DNA of 64,000 nt from DASUPK01 sp963736305. GTDB lineage: Bacteria > Actinomycetota > Thermoleophilia > Solirubrobacterales > 70-9. The translations under genes and the position numbers were made by a program. The stretch lies in the NCBI GenBank assembly GCA_963736305.1, contig CAVTOD010000009.1:1-64000 (forward strand), written 5' to 3'. Below the pieces are notes generated by a model. It did not search any database and was not told the origin of the DNA. It worked only from the letters and a program-made list of their open reading frames with translations. The stretch's first letter is position 1. Every line of letters starts with the position of its first letter. This document shows positions 51,932 to 60,998 of the stretch, piece after piece.

Positions 51932-52570
51932 ATGGTGATCGCGATCGACGGCCCCGCCGGGGCCGGCAAGTCCACCGTGGCCAGGGGCGTCGCCAGGGCG
52001 CTCGGCTTCACCTACCTCGATTCCGGGGCCATGTACCGCTGCGCGGCCCTCGCCGCGCTCGACAGGCACGTGCCGCTCGAGGACGGCGAGCGGCTGGGGG
52101 AGATGGCCTGGGATCTCGAGATCGGCTTCGACGGCGATTCCGTTCAGCTCGACGGCACTGCGGTCGGCGGCAGGATCCGCTCCCCCGAGGTGACGATCGC
52201 GGCCTCCAAGGTGTCGGTGCATCCGCAGGTGCGACAAGCGATGGTCAAGCGCCAGCGCGAGCTGATCGCGGCCGGAAACTACGTTGCTGAGGGCCGCGAC
52301 ATCGGGACCGTGGTCAGCCCCGACTCCCCGCTGAAGGTGTTTCTCACGGCGAGCGAGGAGGAGCGTGCGCGCCGCCGGGCCGCCGAGACCGGGCAGCCCG
52401 TCGCCGAGGTGCGCGAGGCGATCGACGAGCGCGACAGCCGCGATCAGGGTCGCGAGCACGGCGCTCTCCGTGCCGCCGACGACTCGGTCGCCGTGGATAC
52501 CACCGAGCTGACACCCGACCAGGTCGTCGAGCGGATCGCGGAGCTCGCCCGCGAGCGCGGGATCGCCTGA
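51932..52570 (+). CDS. cmk: cytidylate kinase
   Basis: A 212-residue kinase that phosphorylates CMP and dCMP. The P-loop GPAGAGKST is at residues 7-15. It is followed by ALGFTYLDSGAMYRCAALAALD (nucleotide base contacts), IRSPEVTIAASKVSVHPQVRQAMVKRQREL, and AEGRDIGTVVSPDSPLKVFLTASEEERARRRAAE. The C-terminal RDSRDQGRE completes the lid. It overlaps der by one base (TGATG). The aroA-cmk-der order is widespread in Gram-positive bacteria. Confidence 0.95.
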   Translation: MVIAIDGPAGAGKSTVARGVARALGFTYLDSGAMYRCAALAALDRHVPLEDGERLGEMAWDLEIGFDGDSVQLDGTAVGGRIRSPEVTIAASKVSVHPQVRQAMVKRQRELIAAGNYVAEGRDIGTVVSPDSPLKVFLTASEEERARRRAAETGQPVAEVREAIDERDSRDQGREHGALRAADDSVAVDTTELTPDQVVERIAELARERGIA

Positions 52571-53961
52571 TGGAAGGGGCCGGCACGAGTCCCGGGCCGC
52601 ACGCCCGCGCCCTCCGTCGCCGGCCGGCGGTCGCAGTTGTCGGCTTTCCGAACGCCGGGAAGAGCACGCTCGTCAACCGGCTCGCCGGTGGTCGGGAGGC
52701 CGTGGTGGACGCGGAGCCCGGCGTGACGCGGGACCGGCGCGCGCTGGAATGCGAATGGAACGGCCTGAGCTTCGACCTGATCGACACTGGCGGCGTGGAC
52801 CTGGCGGACGCCGACGCGCTGGCGCGAGCCGTGCAGTCGCAGGCGCGGACGGCGATCGAGGATGCAGAGGTGATCCTGATCGTGGTGGACGCGCGCGCCG
52901 GGCTTGGGCCCGGCGACGCCGAGTTGGCGGACCTCTTGAGACGGTCCGGCCGCCCCGTCGTGGTGGCCGCGAACAAGATCGACCGGGTCGAGGACGAGGC
53001 GATTGCCGCGGAGCTCAACGGGCTCGGCCTCGGCGAGCCGCTGCCGGTCTCGGCGAGCCACGGCCTTGGCACCGGGGACTTGCTGGACCGTTTGGTCGAT
53101 GAGCTCCGCAGGCACACCGTGGAAGCGGTGGAGGACGAAGCCGATGAGACCCCCCGCATCGCGATCCTCGGCCGCCCGAACGTCGGCAAGTCCTCTCTGC
53201 TGAACGCACTGCTCGGTTCCGAGCGGGTGATCGTCAGCGACGTCGCCGGGACCACTCGCGACCCGGTCGACACCGAGGCGGAGGTGGATGGCAAGCGCGT
53301 CGTCCTGGTCGACACCGCCGGGCTGCGGCGCAGGGGCAAGGTCGCGGGCACGGTCGGCTACTACGCGCAGCTGCGCTCCGAGCGCGCGGCGGAACGAGCA
53401 GACGCCGCGATTGTGGTGTGCGACGCGACCGAGGGCGTCACCTCCGAGGACCTGCGCGTCGCGGAGCTCGCCATGCGCTCGGGCTGCGCCAGCGTCCTCG
53501 CGCTGAACAAGTGGGATGAATCCCGCACCGATCTCGACGACGCCCGGGCCCGCGTGAAGCAGAAGAATCGCCTGCGCCCGCCCGTCCTTACCTGCTCTGC
53601 CGTGACCGGCCGCGGCATCGGCGCCGTCCTGCGACAGGCGATCGTCCTCGCGGAGCGATCGGCGGAGCGGATCCCCACCCCGGAGCTCAACAAGTTCATC
53701 GCTACGGTGGTCGCCGACCGCCCGCCGCCCCAGCGCCATGGCCGGCGCCTGCGGCTCTATTACGCAGCCCAGTTCGGCAGGCGTCCTCCGCGCTTCGCGA
53801 TCCAGGTGAACGACCGCAGGCTGATCACCCGCGATTGGGCCTTCCACCTCGAGAACCGGCTGCGCGACGCCTACTCGCTCGAGGGCGTCCCGCTAGTGAT
53901 CGACTACGTCCCCCGCAAGGGGAGGGGTGACCGGAGCGCGCAGCGGGCGGGCCGGGTATAA
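52570..53961 (+). CDS. der: ribosome biogenesis GTPase Der (EngA)
   Basis: A 463-residue protein with two tandem GTPase domains and a KH-like C-terminal domain, needed for 50S subunit assembly. The first domain has GFPNAGKST, DTGGVD and NKID. The second has GRPNVGKSS, DTAGLRRRGKV and NKWD. The KH-like region starts near LNKFIATVVADRPPPQRHGRRLRLYYAAQ. The N-terminus carries about 17 extra residues before the first beta strand. It ends 10 bases before the DUF3352 gene, with a TATAAC box overlapping the stop. Confidence 0.95.
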   Translation: MEGAGTSPGPHARALRRRPAVAVVGFPNAGKSTLVNRLAGGREAVVDAEPGVTRDRRALECEWNGLSFDLIDTGGVDLADADALARAVQSQARTAIEDAEVILIVVDARAGLGPGDAELADLLRRSGRPVVVAANKIDRVEDEAIAAELNGLGLGEPLPVSASHGLGTGDLLDRLVDELRRHTVEAVEDEADETPRIAILGRPNVGKSSLLNALLGSERVIVSDVAGTTRDPVDTEAEVDGKRVVLVDTAGLRRRGKVAGTVGYYAQLRSERAAERADAAIVVCDATEGVTSEDLRVAELAMRSGCASVLALNKWDESRTDLDDARARVKQKNRLRPPVLTCSAVTGRGIGAVLRQAIVLAERSAERIPTPELNKFIATVVADRPPPQRHGRRLRLYYAAQFGRRPPRFAIQVNDRRLITRDWAFHLENRLRDAYSLEGVPLVIDYVPRKGRGDRSAQRAGRV

Positions 53962-53962
53962 C
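53957..53962 (+). promoter_or_regulatory. -10 box of a probable leaderless DUF3352-gene transcript
   Basis: TATAAC, overlapping the der stop, lies eight bases before GTG 53971. There is no ribosome site. It matches the pattern seen at trpS and scpA. Confidence 0.55.
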
Positions 53963-53970
53963 CGGCGGCC

Positions 53971-55959
53971 GTGAGTGAGGAGAGAGGGGGCTCCGACAGG
54001 AGCCACCCGATTGATGATGCCGGCGATTCCGGGGGCAAGAAGGCCCCCGGCGAGACCGGCGAGAAGCAGGGGAGGCAGCGCCGCCGCGCGCGGTTCCGCC
54101 GCCGCGTCAGCCTGCCGCGACCGAAGCTCCCGAAGCCGAAGCTCTCTCGTCCGAAGGTCCCGAAGCCGAGCGTCTCCGCCCCGAAGCTGCCACAGCCGAA
54201 GGTGCCGAAGGGGGCGGACGACCTCTGGTTCCGGTTAGTCACCCGGCTGCGGGCGATCGGCTACTGGCTGAGGGAGAAGGGGCAGGCACTCTGGCGCCTG
54301 TTGAAGCGGGCGGCGGCCGGGATCGCCTTCTGGTGGTCCAAGCGCTCACCCGCGGCCCGCATGCGGATCTTCGCCGTCGCGGGCGTGGTCGTCCTCTATC
54401 TGATCGTCAAGTTCCTGCCGGTTCCGGGGGTTCCCTGCGAGATCTCGGCGGCGAAGGAATGCGCGCCCTCGAACGACACGATCGCCTACGTGCCCCGCGA
54501 CGCGCTGCTCTACGCGCACGTCACGGTGAACAGCGACAGCCACCAGTGGGACCTCGCCGGCGACCTCCACGACGAGCTCCCGAACTTCGCGGCCCTGCTG
54601 CAGAGCGACACGAGCTCGCTCGCCACGCCGGCGGGCCGCCCGGTCGACCTCGGGCATGAGGTCCTGCCGTGGGCGAAGGACGACCTCTCGCTGCTCGGCG
54701 TCCCGGGGCCCAAGGGGACGACGGCCGAGGCCTACATAGCCGGGGTGGGAGACAGCGCCAAGGCGAACCAGTTCATGGCGAGCCTCTCCCCCGGCGGGCA
54801 GGCGAAGCAGGCGAAGGTCGGAGACGCCACGCTGAGCGTCTCTCCGACCGGGCTTGCCACAGCCCGTTCGGGCGATCAGGCCCTGTTCGGCGGCGTGGTC
54901 GCCGTTCGTGCCGCGCTCGCCGCCCGCTCCGGGACCGTGCCCCGGCTGGAGGGCTCCGGCCAAGACGCCGCGCGCGCGGAGCTGCCCGACGTTCGCCTCG
55001 CGGAGATCTATCTCTCCCGGGCGGGTGTGAGCCGGATGCTGGCCGGCCGGCAGGGCAGCGCGACCCAGCTCGGCACCTTCGTCGACTATGGGGCGACCAC
55101 CGCCATGGCCGCGTCTCTGCGGGCGCGAGACGACGGCGTCGAGGTGAACCTCGTCAGCGATCTCGACCCGAAGCTCGAGCAGAAGAGCCCCACGGTCTTC
55201 GCCGGCCTCCCTCAGTTCGAGCCGGGCCTGGCTGACGAGGCGGGGGCCGATGCGCTCGCCTACATCGGGGTGGGAGATCTGGGGCCCGCGCTGAACGAGG
55301 CCCTGGCGACCGCGGGAACCGGGGCACAGGGACTGGCGGGCTCGCTCAGGAAGCTGGCGCAGAGCCTCCAGCAGCAGGCCGGGGTCGATCCGCTCAAGGA
55401 CCTGCTCCCGGCGCTGGGCGGGCAGGCCGCCCTCGTCGCGGAGCCGACCAGCAGCGTCCCCTCTGTGAGCCTGATCGTCGACGGCGTCGACGAACAGAAG
55501 GCGGGGGACGCGCTGGCGTCGCTCCAGCAGCCGCTTCTGCGCTCGATCGGCACTGGAGGGCCGCAGGTTCCTTCCTTCCAAACCAAGGAGATCGACGGTG
55601 TCGCCGTGCACTCGGTGCAGGTCTCGCCGAGCGTGGATCTCTCCTACGCGATCTTCGACGGCAAGCTGGTGATCTCCACGCAGCCCGAGGGGATCTCGCA
55701 GGTTCGCTCGAGCGGCGACAGCCTGGGCGGGACCGGCGCATACGGGGCGGCCACGGAACATCTCCCCGACCGGGTCTCGGCGCTAGTCTTTCTCAACCTC
55801 GATGAGGTGTTGGGGTTGGCCGAGCAGGCCGGCCTGGCGGAGGATCCACTGTTTGCCTCTATCAGCGAAGACATCTCGCACGTTCAGTCTCTCGGCCTCG
55901 CCGTGAGAGGGAGCGACGAGGAGCTTCGCTCAGAGCTCTTCCTGGCCATCCACCACTGA
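53971..55959 (+). CDS. DUF3352 membrane-anchored extracytoplasmic protein
   Basis: A 662-residue protein. Residues 1-47 are hydrophilic and Arg-rich. Residues 48-80 form a run of short Pro/Lys units (LPRPKLPKPK, LSRPKVPKPS, APKLPQPKVPK). One membrane helix spans about 131-150. The large outer domain starts IAYVPRDALLYAHVTVNSD and contains repeated beta-alpha units (AYIAGVGDSAKANQFMASL, ADALAYIGVGDLGPALNEAL, SLIVDGVDEQKAGDALASL) of the DUF3352 family, whose function is unknown. It lies between der and metK with no obvious link to either. Confidence 0.85.
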   Translation: MSEERGGSDRSHPIDDAGDSGGKKAPGETGEKQGRQRRRARFRRRVSLPRPKLPKPKLSRPKVPKPSVSAPKLPQPKVPKGADDLWFRLVTRLRAIGYWLREKGQALWRLLKRAAAGIAFWWSKRSPAARMRIFAVAGVVVLYLIVKFLPVPGVPCEISAAKECAPSNDTIAYVPRDALLYAHVTVNSDSHQWDLAGDLHDELPNFAALLQSDTSSLATPAGRPVDLGHEVLPWAKDDLSLLGVPGPKGTTAEAYIAGVGDSAKANQFMASLSPGGQAKQAKVGDATLSVSPTGLATARSGDQALFGGVVAVRAALAARSGTVPRLEGSGQDAARAELPDVRLAEIYLSRAGVSRMLAGRQGSATQLGTFVDYGATTAMAASLRARDDGVEVNLVSDLDPKLEQKSPTVFAGLPQFEPGLADEAGADALAYIGVGDLGPALNEALATAGTGAQGLAGSLRKLAQSLQQQAGVDPLKDLLPALGGQAALVAEPTSSVPSVSLIVDGVDEQKAGDALASLQQPLLRSIGTGGPQVPSFQTKEIDGVAVHSVQVSPSVDLSYAIFDGKLVISTQPEGISQVRSSGDSLGGTGAYGAATEHLPDRVSALVFLNLDEVLGLAEQAGLAEDPLFASISEDISHVQSLGLAVRGSDEELRSELFLAIHH

Positions 55960-55969
55960 GATAAGGATC

Positions 55970-57214
55970 ATGCAACAGCTTTCAGAGAACGAGTACCTCT
56001 TCACCTCCGAGTCCGTCACCGAGGGTCATCCGGACAAGGTCTGCGACCAGATTTCCGACGGCGTCCTCGACGCCGTGATGACCGACGACGCCACCGGCAG
56101 GGTGGCCTGCGAGTGCCTCGTGAACACCGGGCTCGTCGTGGTCTCGGGCGAAATCACCACGGAGACCTACGTGGACATCCCCGCGATCGCCCGCGAGACG
56201 ATCCGCAAGATCGGCTACGACGACCCGCGCTACGGCTTCGACCACAAGGCCTGCGCCGTGCTCAGCGCGATCGACGAGCAGTCGCCGGACATCGCCCAGG
56301 GCGTGGACAAGGGCTTCGAGCAGCGCGAGGGCGAGTCCTCGGACGAGCTCGACTCCGCCGGGGCCGGCGACCAGGGCATGATGTTCGGCTACGCGAGTCG
56401 CGAGACAAAGGCACTGATGCCGATGCCGATCCAGATCGCGCATCAGCTGGCCCGGCAGCTCGCGGAGGTCCGCAAGGCATCCGTGATCCCGTACCTCGGG
56501 CCCGACGGTAAGACCCAGGTCACCGTCCGCTACGAGAACGACCGCCCGGTTGAGATCGCCAAGGTTCTGATCTCCACGCAGCACCGCGAGGAGGCCGGCG
56601 AGCAGATGATCCGCAACGACCTCTGGGAGCATGTCCTCGAGCCGGTCCTGCACACCGAGTACAAGGAGCTCTTCACCGAGAAGGAGCTCCTCGGGAACTT
56701 CCTCGTCAACCCGACCGGCAAGTTCGTGATCGGCGGTCCGGTCGGCGACGCCGGGCTCACCGGCCGCAAGATCATCGTCGACACCTACGGTGGAGCCGCG
56801 CGGCACGGCGGCGGCGCCTTCTCGGGCAAGGACCCGTCGAAGGTGGACCGCTCAGCCGCGTACGCCGCCCGCTACGTGGCGAAGAACGTGGTGGCCGCCG
56901 GGCTCGCCGAGCGATGCGAGGTCCAGGTCGCCTACGCGATCGGCGTGGCGAGTCCGGTCTCCGTGATGGCGCACACCTTCGGCACCGGGAAGATTTCCGA
57001 CTCGGAGATCGCCCGCCTCGTGCAGGAGAACTTCGATTTGCGCCCGGCGGCGTTCCGCCGATACCTCGACCTGCACCGCCCGATCTTCCAAAAGACCGCG
57101 GCCTACGGCCACTTCGGCCGCGAGGACGCCGACTTCACCTGGGAGCGGACGGACCGCGCGGATCAGCTGCGCGAGGCCGCCGGGCTCGGGGCGAAGGCGG
57201 AAGCGCCCGCCTAG
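55970..57214 (+). CDS. metK: S-adenosylmethionine synthetase
   Basis: A 414-residue enzyme making SAM from methionine and ATP. Signatures are FTSESVTEGHPDKVCDQISDGVLDA, the P-loop-like GAGDQGMMFGYA, QVTVRYENDRPVEI and GRKIIVDTYGGAARHGGGAFSGKDPSKVDRSAAYAARYVAKN. The extended acidic loop GVDKGFEQREGESSDELDSAGAG is normal for actinobacteria. AAGGA lies three bases before the ATG, and the gap to the DUF3352 gene is 10 bases. No SAM riboswitch is present. It overlaps the convergent PH-domain gene by 4 bp. Confidence 0.97.
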   Translation: MQQLSENEYLFTSESVTEGHPDKVCDQISDGVLDAVMTDDATGRVACECLVNTGLVVVSGEITTETYVDIPAIARETIRKIGYDDPRYGFDHKACAVLSAIDEQSPDIAQGVDKGFEQREGESSDELDSAGAGDQGMMFGYASRETKALMPMPIQIAHQLARQLAEVRKASVIPYLGPDGKTQVTVRYENDRPVEIAKVLISTQHREEAGEQMIRNDLWEHVLEPVLHTEYKELFTEKELLGNFLVNPTGKFVIGGPVGDAGLTGRKIIVDTYGGAARHGGGAFSGKDPSKVDRSAAYAARYVAKNVVAAGLAERCEVQVAYAIGVASPVSVMAHTFGTGKISDSEIARLVQENFDLRPAAFRRYLDLHRPIFQKTAAYGHFGREDADFTWERTDRADQLREAAGLGAKAEAPA

Positions 57215-57696
57215 TTGGCGGGCTCGGCCTCGCCCTGGAGGCCGGAGAGAACCGGGGTCGCCTGCTCCACCTGCTGGACGACCTGCTCGGGCTGGGCCAC
57301 TCCCGCGAAGATGAAGTTTGATTCGTCCGTGCCGGCCGTCGTGAATTCGACGTCGCCGATCTGCATGATCCGCTCGTAGACGCCCTGGGTGAAGTTGACG
57401 TTCTGAACCCGTTGCAGCCGCGTCTCCTGAATGCGGCGGGCGATGATCCCGACCTTGATGTTGAGCCGGCGGTCGGTGATCGTGTAGACGGTCGCGACCC
57501 GCTTGATGAATCCGACGAGGATGGTGATCGCAACGAGCGCGACCAGAACGACGATCGCCAGGCTGGTGCTGTCGACGAGCTTGACGATGACCGCGATCAC
57601 GAGCGCCGCGAGGATCCCCTTCAGGTAGAAGCCGAGGATCGCCCGCCAGGACGGATGCCCCTGGTAGATGACGCTCTCACCGGCCTGCAGGTCCAC
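57211..57696 (-). CDS. PH-domain (YdbS/bPH2-like) membrane protein
   Basis: A 161-residue protein. A GESVIYQGHPSWRAILGFYL opening is followed by two close membrane helices (LAALVIAVIVKLV and AIVVLVALVAITILVGFI). The bacterial PH (bPH2) domain comes next (VYTITDRRLNIKVGIIARRIQETRLQRVQNVNFTQGVYERIMQIGDVEFTTAG). Members sit in the cytoplasmic membrane, and their role is unknown. GTG 57696 has TAGCCT six bases upstream and no ribosome site. A C-terminal QPEQVVQQVEQA stretch may form a short helix. Confidence 0.88.
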   Translation of the reverse strand: MDLQAGESVIYQGHPSWRAILGFYLKGILAALVIAVIVKLVDSTSLAIVVLVALVAITILVGFIKRVATVYTITDRRLNIKVGIIARRIQETRLQRVQNVNFTQGVYERIMQIGDVEFTTAGTDESNFIFAGVAQPEQVVQQVEQATPVLSGLQGEAEPAN

Positions 57697-57702
57697 GGCG
57701 CG

Positions 57703-57708
57703 AGGCTA
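57703..57708 (-). promoter_or_regulatory. -10 box of a probable leaderless PH-gene transcript
   Basis: TAGCCT on the minus strand lies six bases before GTG 57696. No Shine-Dalgarno sequence is seen. Confidence 0.4.
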
Positions 57709-57765
57709 TCGCGATCAGCGATGCCGCCTGTGCTTCGTGACCTTCCGCCCGTCCGTGCACGTGCC

Positions 57766-57771
57766 TAGGGT
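57766..57771 (+). promoter_or_regulatory. -10 box of a probable leaderless priA transcript
   Basis: TAGGGT lies six bases before ATG 57778 and only three before GTG 57775. The spacing favours ATG 57778 as the true start. Confidence 0.4.
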
Positions 57772-57777
57772 GAGGTG

Positions 57778-59964
57778 ATGGCCATCGCCAAGGTCGAACC
57801 GCTGCTCACCACCCGGAGCGTCTCCGGGCCCTTCGACTATCGGCTACCCGAGGCGATGGAACACGTTGGCGTCGGTTCGGTCCTTGTCGTTCCCTTTGGG
57901 CGGCGCAAGGTCGTCGGTGTCGTGGTTGGCCTCGCCGACCGCAGCGACCTGCCAAACGGGCGCCTCGCCGAGCCGCTCGAGGCACTCGAGGCCGGCGTCC
58001 CGCCCGAGCTGGTCGAGCTCGGGCGCTGGGTCGGGGAGGAGTACTGCTCGACCACGGGCCGCGGACTGGGCCTCGTCCTACCGCCCGGTGTCGGCACCGG
58101 GGCCGAGGCACGGCGCGTCCGCCCGCTGGTCGAGCTCGAGGTGGAGGCGACCCCCGAGGGGATCGAGGCGGTCGAGGGCGGTGAACGGCTCGGCCTGCGC
58201 CAGAAGGCCGTCCTGCGCGCCCTGATCGCGGGTCCGCAGCCGGCCCGCCGGCTGGCCGCGACGGCCGGCTCCGACCGCGCGACCCTGAGGCGGCTGGAAT
58301 CCCGCGGGCTGGTGAGCACCCGCGAGGTGGAGCGCCGGCGGCGCCACGAGTCGCCGGGTCTGGGAGCCGTCCGCGAGGGCATCGAGCTCACCGCCGATCA
58401 GCGGGGCGCGTTGGAGCGAGTCGTTGCGTCGCTGCCGCATGGCGGTGCCTCGGAGGCCCGCTCCTTCCTGCTCCACGGGGTGACCGGCTCGGGGAAGACA
58501 GAGGTCTATCTCGAGGCCGCCCGGGAGACGCTGGCGCGGGGAAGGGGAGCGATCATCCTGGTTCCCGAGATCGCCCTGACCCCGCAGACGATGGACCGTT
58601 TTCGGCGGCGCTTCGGCGATTCGGTCGCGCTGCTTCATTCGAAGATGCCGGCGGGGGCGCGCTATGACGAGTGGCGGAGGCTGCGGTCGGGCGAGGCGCG
58701 GATCTGCGTTGGCCCCCGGTCGGCGGTATTCGCGCCGATCGCCGACCCCGGGTTGATCGTCATCGACGAGGAGCACGACTCCTCCTACAAACAGGAGAGC
58801 GATCCTCGCTATGACGCGCGCGAGGTGGCGCGCCGCCGGGCGGCGGATGCCGGAGCGGTGCTGCTCTGCGGGACGGCCACGCCCCGGCCGGAGAGCTGGC
58901 ATGAGCTGGAGCGGCTGGAGCTCCCGAACCGCGTCGACGGGCGGCCGCTGCCGCCCGTGGAGATCGTCGACATGCGTGGGGGGATTCCCGGCCCGCTCCA
59001 CCCCAGGACGCGCGAGGCTTTCGGGGACGTGGCCAGGAAGGGCGGCAAGGCGATCCTGCTGATCAATCGCCGCGGCTGGTCGACTCACCTGACCTGCCGC
59101 TCGTGCGGCCACGCCTGGGAGTGCCCCAACTGCGACGTGTCGCTGATCCTCCACCGCGACGGCGCGCTGCGCTGCCACCACTGCGGGCATTCGGAGCCGA
59201 TGCCGGACGCCTGCCCCGAGTGCTCCTCGGTGACGATCGCCCGGGTCGGCTCCGGGACCCAGCGGGTCGAGGCGGAGCTGAACGAGCTGCTGGCGCCGCT
59301 GGAGGTGTTCAGGCTCGACTCCGACAGCGCGGCGGGTTCGGGGCATTCGGACGTGCTGCGGCGCTTCGAGGCGGCGAAATCGGGCGTCCTGGTCGGCACC
59401 CAGATGGTTGCGAAGGGCCACGACTTCCCCGACGTCACGCTGAGCGTCGTGCTCGATGCCGATGGCGCGCTGCGACTGCCGGACTTCCGCTCCGAGGAGC
59501 GGACCTTTGCGCTGATCACCCAGCTCGCGGGCCGAAGCGGCCGCGGCGACGCCGGCGGCCGCGTCCTCGTCCAGGCCCTCGCCACCGGCGCTCCCAGCAT
59601 TCGCTACGCCTCGAAGCACGACGCCGCCGGCTTCCTCACCGAGGAGATCGAGCGTCGCCGCGCGCTGCGCTATCCGCCCTTCTCGCACCTGATCGAGGTC
59701 GGGTTGGCCGGGCAGGACGAGGACCGTGTCGAGACCTCCGCTGGAAAGATCCGCAACCTCGTCGCAGAGCGTCTCGGCACCGACGATGACCTGCTCGGCC
59801 CTGCACCACTCTTCCGCCTCCGCAACCGCTACCGCCGGCGCCTGGTGGTGAAGTCCGAGCACCGCCATCGCGCGGCAGAGGCGGTCCGCGATGCGGTGCG
59901 AACGGCAGTGCGCGACCGGGCGCTCCGCGAGGTCGCGATCTCGGTGGACGTGGATCCGCAGTAG
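57778..59964 (+). CDS. priA: primosomal protein N' (replication restart helicase PriA)
   Basis: A 728-residue superfamily 2 helicase that reloads the replisome at stalled forks. The N-terminal 3'-DNA-binding domain (SVLVVPFGRRKVVGVVVGL) is followed by Walker A GVTGSGKTEVYLEA and the DEEHD box in LIVIDEEHDSSYKQE. The zinc module has eight cysteines (CRSCGHAWECPNC, CHHCG, CPEC), and IGTQMVAKGHDFP-type motif V is present as LVGTQMVAKGHDFPDV. All ATPase motifs look intact, although some actinobacterial PriA proteins have lost helicase residues. It converges with the DUF559 gene. Confidence 0.94.
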   Translation: MAIAKVEPLLTTRSVSGPFDYRLPEAMEHVGVGSVLVVPFGRRKVVGVVVGLADRSDLPNGRLAEPLEALEAGVPPELVELGRWVGEEYCSTTGRGLGLVLPPGVGTGAEARRVRPLVELEVEATPEGIEAVEGGERLGLRQKAVLRALIAGPQPARRLAATAGSDRATLRRLESRGLVSTREVERRRRHESPGLGAVREGIELTADQRGALERVVASLPHGGASEARSFLLHGVTGSGKTEVYLEAARETLARGRGAIILVPEIALTPQTMDRFRRRFGDSVALLHSKMPAGARYDEWRRLRSGEARICVGPRSAVFAPIADPGLIVIDEEHDSSYKQESDPRYDAREVARRRAADAGAVLLCGTATPRPESWHELERLELPNRVDGRPLPPVEIVDMRGGIPGPLHPRTREAFGDVARKGGKAILLINRRGWSTHLTCRSCGHAWECPNCDVSLILHRDGALRCHHCGHSEPMPDACPECSSVTIARVGSGTQRVEAELNELLAPLEVFRLDSDSAAGSGHSDVLRRFEAAKSGVLVGTQMVAKGHDFPDVTLSVVLDADGALRLPDFRSEERTFALITQLAGRSGRGDAGGRVLVQALATGAPSIRYASKHDAAGFLTEEIERRRALRYPPFSHLIEVGLAGQDEDRVETSAGKIRNLVAERLGTDDDLLGPAPLFRLRNRYRRRLVVKSEHRHRAAEAVRDAVRTAVRDRALREVAISVDVDPQ

Positions 59965-59969
59965 CCCCG

Positions 59970-60896
59970 TCACCCGGCGAGCAGCCGGCGAAGATCCGCC
60001 ACCACTTCATCCTGTCGGGTCGTGATCTGGTCCCAGCTGTAGCGGACGACCTGGAGGCCATTTGCGCGCAATACGACCTCTCGCTGGCGGTCTTGCTTGA
60101 TCGCCGCCCAGCCTCCGTGGGCCGCGGCCCCGTCGAGCTCAACGACGAGGCCCGCATCACGCCAGAGCGCGTCGACCCTCATCCGGTCAACCTGGGCGTT
60201 GACTTCAGGTAGTCGGAGGCCGGCGCACTCGCAGAGCTCGAGGAAGCGTTCCTCGAGGACGCTCAGGGTCCGAGCCAGCTCAGGAATGTGGCTCCGAAGG
60301 GCGGCCCTCGTCGCCCTGGAGCCGGGACGTCCTGGTTTCAGGGCTTCCTCGATTTCGCCGATGTCGAGGAGCCCGCGGTAGTCAGCCTCGGCGAGGGCGC
60401 GGCGAAGCTGACGGGCCGTGAGCCTGGCCCCGATGTCCACCAGCGTCCGCGCGACGGTCGTCACCGGGAGGTCGCGGCAACAGGTCGCCTCCAACCGTCG
60501 CGAGTGATGAGTGCAAACACCTGGCAGTGAACGGCGTCGGCCCGGAACGGTCAGGTGGATCCGTCTGGGCTCGGCCTCGATCAGCGCCCAGAGCCACGCG
60601 GCAGTGGTGTGGCTGAATGCAGCGCCCGTGCCTGCGTAAAGCAGTGCCGCCCAAAGCCGACCCCGCAGTGAAAGAGCGCTATGGCCGAGGGCGTATACGC
60701 CCGGGTGGATTCGGTGCAGGCGGCGTGCCGCGACCCATCGGGAAAGGGCGCTGTCGCTGACCCCAAGTGATTCGAGCTGGGCCCGGTTGACCACCCCGGA
60801 TTGGCTCTTCGCGGTGGTGGCCAAGCCCTCTGCGTCGACTTTCCCCCGCTGGGCGGGGACGATGCGACGCACAACGGCCATGGGCCCCATCTTCAT
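59970..60896 (-). CDS. AbiEi-like N-terminal plus DUF559 endonuclease-like protein
   Basis: A 308-residue protein. The first half resembles AbiEi antitoxin/transcription-regulator modules: a winged-helix start (GVVNRAQLESLGVSDSALSRWVAARRLHRIHPGVYALG), then TTAAWLWAL and LPVTTVARTLVDIGARL. The C-terminal third (LRLPEVNAQVDRMRVDALWRDAGLVVELDGAAAHGG, then DRQREVVLRANGLQVVRYSWDQI) is the DUF559/Vsr-like nuclease fold with VDALW..VVELDG as the likely metal site. Such fusions are common in actinobacteria as orphan genes, and no AbiEii toxin neighbour is visible here. ATG 60896 is used; two more in-frame ATGs follow within 16 bases. Confidence 0.8.
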   Translation of the reverse strand: MKMGPMAVVRRIVPAQRGKVDAEGLATTAKSQSGVVNRAQLESLGVSDSALSRWVAARRLHRIHPGVYALGHSALSLRGRLWAALLYAGTGAAFSHTTAAWLWALIEAEPRRIHLTVPGRRRSLPGVCTHHSRRLEATCCRDLPVTTVARTLVDIGARLTARQLRRALAEADYRGLLDIGEIEEALKPGRPGSRATRAALRSHIPELARTLSVLEERFLELCECAGLRLPEVNAQVDRMRVDALWRDAGLVVELDGAAAHGGWAAIKQDRQREVVLRANGLQVVRYSWDQITTRQDEVVADLRRLLAG

Positions 60897-60985
60897 TGCT
60901 GGTTTTCGCCGTAACGCCGGCAAATGTCGCCGTTCATTGCCGAAGTTGCGCCGTGCGGCGCACCCGAGTCCCCAGGCGCCCGGAC

Positions 60986-60991
60986 TAGACT
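60986..60991 (+). promoter_or_regulatory. -10 box of a probable leaderless def transcript
   Basis: TAGACT lies seven bases before GTG 60999 with no ribosome site. The same box and spacing class is seen at the MFS gene. Confidence 0.5.
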
Positions 60992-60998
60992 CGAAGAC

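Noticed and set aside
55960..55969. SAM riboswitch upstream of metK
   Set aside because: The gap is 10 bp and contains only a ribosome site.
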